Assembly: GCF_032362555.1 (NCBI RefSeq) | Contig: NC_083525.1 | Location: forward strand, 7,735,501-7,799,500 | DNA: 64,000 nucleotides | From: Amyelois transitella | Taxonomy: Eukaryota; Arthropoda; Insecta; Lepidoptera; Pyralidae | Reading direction: 5' to 3' | In this document: positions 46,001 to 58,000 of the stretch, piece by piece | Layout: the number at the start of each line of letters is the position of its first letter | How positions within the stretch are numbered: position 1 is the first letter of the stretch | Translations under genes and position numbers: made by a program | Notes under the pieces: generated by a model | What the model was told of the DNA's origin: nothing | The model's database searches: none | The model's input: the letters and a program-made list of their open reading frames with translations, nothing else

Positions 46001-49000
46001 CATGGGAAAGTGATGGAGTTGTTCTTTTCTTTTTTTGCATTGGTGCCGGGAACCACACGGCTTAAACGAGAGAGTTATTAAAATACTATTACTAACAACG
46101 CCATCTATGTATAAAATTTGTATTTTTTTATTAAACTTACCGGCTTCTGATGTTGCTGAGGCTGAGGGAAAGCCAGTTCGTGTCTCACTCTCTTCACACT
46201 TAAGTCCAACAACGGCTCAAATCTAGACTCTATATAAGTTGTACAACGACGCCATCTTTGTTTCAAGCGGATGTTGTTAGTAATCCTACTACTATTATAA
46301 AGGCGAAAGTTTGTATGGATGTATGGATGTTTGTTACTCTTTCACGCAAAAACTACTGAACCGATTACCATGAAATTTGGTATGTAGGTAGCTGAAGACC
46401 CAGAATAACACATAGGCTACTTTTTATCCCAGAGTTCCCGCGGGATTGATAGGGTTTCCATGCGGACGAAGTCGCGGGCGGCCTCTAGTAGTATCATAAA
46501 ATTAGTATTTTTATTAAACTTACCGGCTTCTGATGTTGCTGAGGCTGAGGGAAAGCCAGTTCGTGTCTCACTCTCTTCACACTTAAGTCCAACAACGGCT
46601 CTTGCCTAGGCTCAATGTGCAGCACCACGACGCCGTCCTTGTTGGTGGCGGAGTGGGGGGAGGTGGCGGCGGAGAGGGGGGTGATGGTGGCGGGCCGGTG
46701 CGGGGAGCGGGGGGAGGCGCGCGCGTGCGAGCTGTTCACCACGCTCAGCGTGGCCAAGCTCTCCCGCCCGCCTGATGTGGGGGTTACCTGGTGAACAAAT
46801 TTGATGATCAATTCTTACATACATGTGCCGTGTGGTTCCCGGCATCAATACAAAAAAGAAGAGGACCATGGATGTCGTAAAAGGCGACTAAGGGATAGGC
46901 TTACAAACTTGGGATTATTTTTTATTAGGCGTTGGGTTAGCAACCTGTCACTATTTGAATCTCAATTCTATCATTAAGCCAAATAGCTGAACGTGGCCAT
47001 TCAGACTTTTCAAGATTGTTGACTCTGTCTACCCCGCAAGGGATATAGACGTGATCATATATATGTATGTATGTTCTTACATACATCTTATCTAAAATTC
47101 TCGTGTCACAATTCGTTCCCGTGCTCGTCCGAAACGTCTTGACCGATTCGTATGAAATTTTTAGAGCATATTGAGTAGGTCTGAGAATCTGCCTACATCT
47201 ATTCTTCAAACCCCTTAGTGATAAGGGTTGTCCATCCTTAACATTTTTTTTTCACTTAAAAAAAAATTATATGGCAAAACAACGTTTGCCGGGACAGCTA
47301 GTATATACATGAAATCTTTCCGCTTGCCACGATCTCTGCATACTTCTTTCGCTTCATCCACATTCATAACTCTCTTCATGCAAGCTCGGCGGTTTCGGGT
47401 ACTCTTGCCCTGACCCTTTCCCACTCCGACCTTTCGCTCTTACATCTTTACAAAAAGTTATCTTTCGTAATGTAGTATAATTTTTACTGATTTCAAACTT
47501 TAACGTTTCATTATAATATTTATAATAGATGAAATAAAAGTATGTTACGTGCGCGTTTAATACCTGTGTAAGAGCAGAGAGATGAAGTGGTCCTATTCTT
47601 TTTTCTATTCGTGCTGGACCCTTTCCACAGATTAATCATATGAACAGATAACACTATAATACATACATACATATAATCACGTCTATATCCCTCGCGGGGT
47701 AGACATAGCTTACAGTCTTCAAAAGACTGACAGGCCACGTTCAGCTGTTTGGATTAATGATACAATAGAGATTCAAATAGTGACAGGTTGCAAGCCTAAT
47801 CTCAAGTTAATAAGCCTATCCCTTATTCAGCTCAACATTATAAACAAACCTTTAACTGTTGAGGTTTAACCGCCGGCGGTACCGGCTGGTTGTTCTTCGT
47901 CAGACTAATCTCAATCATGTTGAGCACCACGTCTCTGACAGACAGCTGGCCGGCGGGGGGCCCGTTGCGGGGCAGCAATGGCGCCGATGACGTCACCGCC
48001 GCGGAGGTGGCGGGGGCCGCGGGGGCGGCGGGCGGCGCGGGGGACGGGGGGCGCGGCGCGGGCGGCGCGGGCGTCGCGAGCGGCGTCGGCGGTAACACCT
48101 GTAGGTTTTGATTTGTGTTAGTGTATGCTTTTGTATGTTTAATTTCGCTTTAACAATTTTTGGACGACTCAACATTAGAGGGGAACACTTCGGAATTTTT
48201 GGATACCTCAACACTAGAAGCGAATACATACGTACATATGATCACACGTCTATATCCCTTACGGGGAAGACAGAACCAATAGTTTTAAAGAGACTGATAA
48301 GCCACGTTCAGCTGTTTGGCTTTATGATGTTTTGGCTTATTTAAAGGGGAACACGTCGGTTTTAATTCAGTACTGAGAGCTTGTTATATAGTTGAACGAA
48401 ACGACAAGATTGTTGGCTCTGTCTACACCGCAAATAATATAGACATGCTTCCGATACATACATTACAAGTATTCATTATAAGTATGTAAGGTTCATTATT
48501 GATCGAACGTCTGCAAAAGAGTCATTAGACGAACCATAATGCTATAAACGAGTAGTTTACATGAACTACACGGCACTAAACAAATGATTTTAGTAGTACC
48601 GTGTGGTTCCCGGCACCAATACAAAAAAAAAGAATAGGACTTTTTTTTATTGGTGCCTAAATTAATGATTTTAGTAAATTAATGATTTTTAATATACGGT
48701 ATACGATGAACGCTGACCTTGGAACTGGGCTCGCTCTCCTCGTCGGCGGTCTCGGTGGCCGAGGAGTCGTACATGTATGTATGTATGTATTAGTATGGAC
48801 CGTTCAAACAAACAAACTCTTCAGCTTTATAATATTAGTACAGTCATGTTGAACGCTGACCTTGGAACTAGGCTCGCTCTCCTCGTCCGCGGTCTCGGTG
48901 GCCGAGGAGTCGTACATGTATGTATGTATTAGTATGGACCGTTCAAACAAACAAACTCTTCTGCTTTATAATATTAGTACTTATAGACATGTTGAACGCT

Positions 49001-52000
49001 GACCTTGGAACTGGGCTCGCTCTCCTCGTCGGCAGTCTCCGTCGCCGAGGAGTCGTACTCGTCGCGCGGCTGGCGCGGCGCGCGCGCAGGCCGGCGGGGC
49101 GCGGCCGCGTCGGTGCGCGGGCCGGCGGGCGGCCGCGGGGACTCCGCGCTGCACGTGTCCGTGTCCGCGGAGCTCGCCCCGGACTCGTCCGAGGACGACC
49201 GGCCCGGGTTCGAACTCCGGTCCACTACTGCGTCCAGTTGGTATTTTTTTCTTGTTAAAAAAAAAATAATAATTAAGGTTTTTGTTGTCTGTACATACAT
49301 ACTATCGAACTTCAGTCCGCTACGGCGAACAGTTGGTATTTTTTTCTTGTAATAAAAAATAATAATTATTAAAGTTTTTGTTGTCTGTATGTACATACAT
49401 ACTATCGAACTTCAGTCCGCTACGGCGAAAAATTGGTATTTTTTTCTTGTAATAAAAAATAATTATTGAGGTTTCTTTTTTTGTTGTCTGTACTTATTAG
49501 GAAAATTTGTAAAACTATGTATGTCTTTCACGACTATATTTGGCGACTGACTCTGTGGCGCAGCGGTAGTATGCTAGTCTGAGAAAACGGAGGTTCGAAT
49601 CCCGGCCAGGGCACGACGAAAAACGCACTTTCTCTGATTGGCCTGGGTCTTGGATGTTTATCTATATAAGTATTTATTATACAATATAGTATTGTCATGT
49701 TAGTATCTCGTAACACAAATTTTAAACTAACTTCGATGCTAACTCAATCTGTGTAATTTGTCCCGTACATATTTGTTGTTTAATATAAATATAGTAACGA
49801 ATCATTTAAATATGCCACTTGCAAAGATCCTTGCATACTTAATTGCGCTTTGGAAGCGGCAATATATACTTAGTCTTAGTAAAAAGTCTTAAGTAGATAC
49901 TTAAGTTGACGTCATTAAGGTATGTCTTGTATCCTATTTAAAAAATAAGTTAAATAAAACGTTTTCAAACAATCGCATTTATCACTTCTTTCATGGCAAA
50001 GATAAAAGATGTTCATGGTACTCTTTTCCTGTCCTTATATTTTTACTTCTTACTTATTTCAGTCATCAAGATATTCCCAACTAACCTATAAGTGAAGTAG
50101 AACGCCTTCAAACTGGCCGGGGTTCTGGAACAGAGGGGGGCGAGTCTCTCCCACGCGGGCCCGTGTTCCCTCAGGAGCTGCCGCACCCGGGACACCTCCT
50201 CCTCGGAGGGCTCCGGCTCGGGCTCCCCGCAGGCCTCCAGCCGACGGGTGATGCGTTTGAAGCACGCTAAACAACACTTGCTGAGCTCGCTTGGTATTTC
50301 TGTGGAGGAATGGATGGTTTTAATGAAGAGAAGATGACTTTATGAGATATGCTGGGTACATACATACATACATATATATATATTCGTCCACGATTTAGAT
50401 TTAAGAGATCTATATTTGTAAATTGACGTCCTATGAAAATGCTGCAGTGTAGTTTGTTCCGCCGCTTCTTCTACACATGCGCTTTGGAAGCGGTAGTAGT
50501 TATAATTAGATTTAAGTTATGTGACATCAATAAGTGATACCTTGTATCCAATTTTGAAAATAAATCTATTCTATTCTATTCTATAAATAATCACGTCTAT
50601 ATCCCTTTGGAGGTTAGACAGAGCCAACAGTCTTAAAAATATATATTGATTAACAATTCACTAATTCCAATTTATATTTTGTTAATGTACCAAATAAACG
50701 ATTTTTCTTCCTCTTCTTCTTGATATGCTGGGTAATGAATATATATGATAGTGATTTAGTTTATATATCGTGCCTGTGGTTCGTGGAGCTTTAGAATAAC
50801 TCTAACATCTCTTTCTAATGGATGATTTTAAGAATGACTAAGGGAAAGAGTAGTTTTCTCCAATATTTAAGCCCGTCTTTCCTGGTCGTTTTGGCTTTAT
50901 TAGTTTTCGTCATCGTCAAATCATACCGACGGAACTTAGCTGGCTTCGTTTAGGAGTCCTGATATCCTCTTTGAATTCTTCTTTTAGGCGATGGGCTAGC
51001 AACCTGTCACTATTTGAATTTCAATTCTATCATGCCAAACAGCTGAACATGGCCCATCAGTTTTCAAGACTGTCGGCTCTGTCTACCCCGCAAGGGATAT
51101 AGACGTGATACATACATACATATGGTCACGTCTATGTCCCTTGCGGGGTAGACAGAGCCAACAGTACTTGTACGCCTATCCCTTAGTCGCCTTTTACGAC
51201 ATCCATGTGAAAGAAATGGAGTGGTCCTATTCTTTATTGTATTGGTGCCGGGAACCACACGGCACTATAGACGTGATTTAATGTGAAATTAAGACATTTC
51301 ATATCCCTGCCCTAGTTTAAGTAAACGTTGATTATATATACAGAAACTCACGAAACTCCTCCATTAGCGGTCTTTTAACGTCTATCGGTAGGTCGTGCCA
51401 TTTGGGTGGTAAGTGTCGCAGTCGCTTCGCGCGCACCCGGGGTCCGGGACACGTGGCCACTGGACACCGGGTGTAGCGGGATCTCACGCAGCGGCAGTGA
51501 CACGGTTCACATACCCTGGAGCCGACAGCGTCCTCCTGGGAATCGAAAGGTAACACGGTGAATTGGAAGTGTTTGTCAAAGTATATCACTACATAGTATA
51601 AAACAAAGTCGCTATTTTACTCTGTTTGTCTGTATGCTTAAATCTTTAAAATTACGCAACGGATTTTGATGCGGTTTTTTGTAACAGCTAGAGTGATTCA
51701 AGAGGAAGGTTTTTATTTATAATTTTTTCCGAATTTTGCACCCGTGCGAAGCCGGGGCGGGTCGCTAGTATAAAGATATATATATATACGCCGCATGTCA
51801 CAAAAACAAAATCACGCGACGCTATCAGTTTGTAACAGAGAAAAGTCTGAATCGCGCAAGCAAGGATTTCACGGATTGGCGCATATATACAACCTCAGAC
51901 ACAACATCGTCGTAGCCGCGGTTCCCCAGGCATAACACCTAGCCTGGCGGAAGATCTTCCCTTTGTTGGCGGTTGAGCCGAATCATCGCTCCCGCTACAA

Positions 52001-55000
52001 TACTATGGAATTAGTTTTAATTAGTATTGAGTATTTAAACTGGTTGCTATAAATCCAACATTAGTCTATTTTTACGTATTTCTTACCACTGAAATATAGT
52101 TTTTGACCAAAGGCCAGTAAGTCTATTGCTCACTCGTAGTTTTTGAAAAGACCTATGACAGAGTAGAGCGAAAGGAATCGTAGTCAGCACTAACTACGGA
52201 TCGAGAGTCTTGGATACGTGCACTGAAATCTTTATATGAGGATTCAAATATTCGTGCTAAAGTAACAGGGCGCAAAGTGACTGGTTTAAAATCGAGAAAG
52301 CTGTTAGACAGGTATTGCGTCATCTTGGCTGTTCAACCTATTCACGGTTATTTATTGGACAGGTTTAAAAGAGCCTGAAAGTGGATTAAGGATGCATGAG
52401 ATACACGTAATATTTGTTCTATATGCTGACGATCAGTTTATTCGTATTAAATTCATTAGTTTTTTATTCATTCATATTTTGTTAATGTAGTCAATGTGCA
52501 TTCGTCCACGATTTAGATTTAAGAGATCTATATTTGTAAATTGACGTCCGGTGAAAATGCTGCAGTGAAGTTTGTACCGCCGCTTTTTCTACACATGCTC
52601 TTTGGAAGCGGTAATAGATATAATAAGATTTAAGTGATATGACGTCAATAAGTGATACCTAGTATGAAAATTTATCTATTCTAATCTACTGGCATAGGCC
52701 AAAGAGTTATGAAACTTTGAATAAGAAGGGGTTACCTTGAGTCCGTAATGCACTACTCTCGAGCGAGACACCGTCCTGGTCGCGCCGGGCATTTCGCACA
52801 CGGCGCACGTTGTTGCCGTCGTTGTCGTTGCGGCCGCGCTAGATGGCGTGCTTATCCCTTAGTCGCCTTTTACGACATCCATGGGAAAGAGATAGAGTGG
52901 TCCTATTCTTTTTTTTTTGGTAATGGTGCCGGGAACCACACGGCACGGTGATTGTGTATGTATGTCTATTCTACAGGCCCTCGGCCGCGGAAGCTTTGAA
53001 TTCGAAGCTTTGAATAAGAAGGGGTTACCTTGAGTCCGTAATGCACTACTCTTGAGCGAGACACCGTCCTGGTCGCGCCGGGCATTTCGCACACGGCGCA
53101 CTTTGTTGTTGCCGTCGTTGTCGTTGTAGCCGCGCTAGATGGCGTGCCGGCGCGCTCCGTCACAGCTGTGGGCAAAGTGTTATTATTGTTGAATATTTAA
53201 ATTTTGGCGCCTTCCATTACGGTGACTATGTGTCAATGTCATTTGTATCTTTTCTTCCCTTCAAAAATAAACGCTATACTGTGTGGCTGCATAAGTGTGC
53301 TCTTATTTTAAATCATTTAATAATATTAAATTTAAAGTGGTTTCATATAATTAAAATAACAATTATAAAATGAGATGAAGATTTGTTTGGCTGTGCCATG
53401 TTTTATCCGGCACCATTAGAAAAGAAATAGGATTACTCCATCTCCTACCCCATGGATGTCGTAAAAGGCGACTAAGGGATAGGCTTATAAACTTGGGATT
53501 CTTCTTTTAGGCGATGGGCTAGCAACCTGTCACTGTTTGAATCTCAATTCTATCATGCCAAACAACTAAACGTGGCCTATCAATATTTTTAAGACTGTTG
53601 GCTCTGTTTACCCCACAAGGAATACGGAAGTGATTCCCCAAAGACGGATTTTAACTTTTGCATATACCAAAAGCAACACTCACGCGAACAACGTTTCGGG
53701 CAACGGCTTGTGAATAAATAACGATCCCAATACAAATGCACCCTAAACTGGATCAGTATTAACAGAGTTTGGCGCGAATCAGCCTTCTGTAATATTCAGA
53801 GCGGGCGCCATTTGCAAAGCAAAGCAGATTACTGTAGCTGTTATACAGATTAGCGGGCTTACATTATTTACGAGACGGCCGATTCTGACATATCACATAT
53901 CTTTATTCCTTACGGGGTAGACAGAGCCGATAGAGACCACAGAGCCACAAACCCAATGAGTGCGGTTAAGTTTTTGGCTTTATTCTATTCAACGATGGCA
54001 TAGTTCTAAATGGTGTGACGTGTATCGTCAACCCCCCTAGAATAGGGAGTGAATAATACCGAACTAGAGGGTCACTATAGAGATTTTCTGAAAGTCAAGA
54101 AAGGGTGCGTTGTTTTATAGAAAACGCGAGAGCAGCGCACTCCGAACATGATTCGTGGTTATTGAAATATCCACAATTTTGTTCAAATTGAAAGATATAC
54201 CCGCCCGTTTGGTTACCGGCACCAATAGGATAAAGAACAGGACCACTCCATACCTTTCCCATGAATGTCGTAAAAGGCTACTAAGGGATAGACTTATAAA
54301 CTTGGGATTCTTCTTTTAGTCGACGGACTAGCAAACTGTCACCATATCTGAATCTCAATTCTATCAGTAAGCCAAGCAGCTGAACGTGGCCTATCAGTAT
54401 TTTCAAGACCGTTGGCTCTGTCTACCCCGCAAGGCGTGATTATATGTATGTACGTTGAAAGAGTTCGCGAGGTTTAAAATCGCGGCTAACAACCTATTCT
54501 AACTTAAATCGCGAAATGTATGAAACATAGAAATCCGCAAACGAGAATCGAGTTAAACGAACAAGCGGATAGGAAGATAAACTTGCTAAATCAGAGCGAA
54601 TCATCTTAGTTCGGAGCTAACTGCAGCGGCTCTCAATTATTAACGGTTCACGGCGGATTGTGCTAACTACTGATTAACTAGGCGCTAGACAGGTCGAGGT
54701 GGGATTTGTATGCTATTTGTTTAAGCTTCTGTGTAGAAGGAGTTTTTTAGAATTATGCCATCCGTCCATATAATCACGTTGTCATTGTCCATATAGTCAC
54801 CCTTGCGGGGTAGACAGAGCTAGAAGTCTCGAAAGACTGAGAGGCCACGTTCAGCTGTTAGGCTTAATGATGGAATTAATAAATAAATATATACGGGACA
54901 TATTACACAGATTGAGTTAGCCTCGAAGTATGTTCGAGACTTGTGTTACGAGATACTAACTTAACGATACCTTTATTTTATAATATAGAATTAAGAATTA

Positions 55001-58000
55001 TGTTCACAGGATTTATATTGTAAAAGTTAAAAAAGGCTTATAAACATGGTATTTTTAATTTTAATTTTCCCCTATTAAAGGGTGATATGCTAGTAAACTG
55101 TCGATATTGCCAAAAACTCAAATTCGCAATTGACATCTGGCTTAATATGCCTTTTGAAAAACAGAAAAAAAATTAGATATAGCACGAGCTTTAGAAATTA
55201 AATACATTTAACATGTTTCAGTTAGAAATTATCAATAATGATTCAAAAAAATTAACTTCCCATAGACCTTCTATACAATCTTTGAATTCTAGTCAAATCA
55301 GGAAATATCCAGTTTTAACCAGTTCGAAGCAGCCGTAACTCGCTCCTGCAAGACACACAGTTCTGTCGGTAATTAGCACTGGCGCTGTGCAAACGTTTAA
55401 CTATCTTACACCTCTTTGTGATACTGGAAATGCTATGTTAAAGTTTCTTATCTAGTAAGAAAAAGAAAGCTTTATTTTTATAAACATTTTAAATATTTAG
55501 CGTGCTAACATATTTGCACTTCAAATTACCTTTGCTTCATTGAACACAACAGTTTTAACAGATAACAAAAAAGTTGCACATTAATATTGCATTTTTAAGT
55601 ACTACAACAAAACATTTAAACAAGAACAAATTGAAAAAACTGTATATTCAAGCCATGTTAATTAGACGATTAAATTATCAACTCATACATACATTGAAAA
55701 AATCTTGTCGTATCTAGAGTTGTAACATCATAGCTGAGCACTGTCGATTAATCCCCCAATTACAGATATTTGCCCAAGCTCTAATTGGATCCAGCGTGCC
55801 GCGAATTGCTCGGCTACTACAGCCCACGCCGAACTTACCAATATTCATTCGAACCAATTTAATTACAAAGTGTATTTGTAATTCATTAATCGCGTGATTA
55901 ATAAATTAACTGTTATTTCGAGTTAATTTATTTCGTCCAATTTAAAATGCGCTCGTTTAATATTTACATTTAATTGCTTAAATTGAAAAAGTAGATGTAC
56001 CACGTTGGGCGCCAATTTTTTCAAATGATATTCTTACTACATACTTAACAATGTATGTATCAAAAAGAATGTAGAAAAATCAGGCTAGTTAGAAAAAATA
56101 CTATCTTGTGCTCGGGGTGTTGATACAATAGGAGTTCCAAAGTTTCTAGTCTCAGCGATTGCCTACATTAATTTACCTATTACACTACACAGGTAATGTA
56201 AATACAAGGTACAGGTATAAATTTTTGCTGCTCTTCTCTCTATATAAATACAGATAAAAAAGCGCTTCACTATTTTAACATTTAAAACATGCTTTTTCAG
56301 ACGTCAACCAACCAATAGCGCTTCAATATTTCACCATTCCAAACAATTTCCAAACGTCAGCAGATAAAAAAACGGACCTATATCACAGATTTCAGTGTGC
56401 GAAAACCGTCACGCGGGAATAGCAGCGTGTCACGAGTAAACCTTGTTTATCCGTGCAACGGAGCGTGACGATTTAACGAGTATTTGACGAACAAACAGGA
56501 GGGACATCTTGCAGATTAAATGCTTTTACTGAACGGGCGTAGTTATTAAATTAACAGAACATATTTGAACAGCGGCACGTTTGGTTTGCGAATCGTAACG
56601 TTTGTGAGTTTTTTCACGTTTCATTTTAGGTTATTCTAGTAATTGAAAAGCCTTTTGTAGACTCCTTAGGTATACTGTTTTTTTGGTACGTAAATTTACT
56701 TAGTCTGGAGTGTACATAAATGATGTAGGATAGATCTACAAAATTAAAATAAAATTTAAAAAAAAATCGCACAGATTATGTACACAAACCGTTGCAATTA
56801 AAATTTTTCTGTATCCCTATTATTAGAATAATTAATTTAAAAACAGTCTTGTCATTTTCATTATAATCTCAATTTTCATAATTGGAATGAGTAATTCCAA
56901 TTATGAAAATTCAAAACGTGAAAACCACTCATTACATACGAGTATCTCGCAAAGAGTACCTACAATGACCTGTTAATCCGGGGCTGTCACTCGATTTGCT
57001 ATTCCGTTTGTGTCCTGTCCAGCGCGGATGTCACACGTCATGCGAGATCAACGGATGAGGGCGAAACGGCAATTTTCAAGAAAGGGTCATTAATATTTAT
57101 TAAATTTTATTTGAAAGACCAACGACATTTTTAACAAAAAAATACAAAACTTTTGTAACAAAAATAATATGCTATTCGTATTGAAATCTTAAATTTGGTT
57201 CCAAATGTAGATGCACTTAGAGGGAATTTTCTGGAATTTCCCACGGGATGGAAAATTAAGGGTTTTTTAAAGCAAAAATTAAATAATCAAACAAAAAACA
57301 ACAAAACCTTTAAAAGTCCTATTCACAGTTTGATTCTCAGATATCGAGCCCCTTCGGATTCGAACGCGGGTCTCCAGAGACTATTAAGCAAATAACCGCC
57401 GGCACCGCGTCCAAGAACCAACAATATTCATTTGACAAACCCGCGGCGGGATCGCTTTATGTAGGAGGGCCACGGTATAAAAAGGACTTTTTGTTCAAAT
57501 ATATATATTTTTTATTATAATTAAAAATGTAAAATTGAAAGTGTGGAGGGAGGAAAAGGAGACCTTTGTCCAGCAGTGAAATAAGAAATATTTTAAAAAG
57601 CGTCTCTTGCAACAAAATTAAAAGCAAAGTTATATTTAAAAATCCTCGATTGGCGCCCAACCTGGTGCAAAATGAAATTCATAGTGTATTTTATTTGAAA
57701 TACTTAAATGTTTAAGCTGATTTTAATTTTTAAAATATAAGTAAAGAATCAAATACATCGAAACAATATAAATTCAGAAAATTTGCGCTTCAGATGTAAT
57801 TTTGCACCACGATGGGCGCCAATTTAGGTGTTTTAAGTATTGCTCATTAATTGAAATATGACATTTCATACATGACAAAATTTTTTTATGTCTTCTACGT
57901 GTACTGCAAAGACTATTCTTCTAAGAATTTTAATCTGGAAAAATATATTAACCGTATCATATCATATGGCTGCATTTATATATTTTTGCAATGCATATCT

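Noticed and set aside
57340..57420. tRNA-like B box GGATTCGAACGCGGG
   Set aside because: No matching A box or acceptor stem nearby; at most a decayed SINE or tRNA relic.
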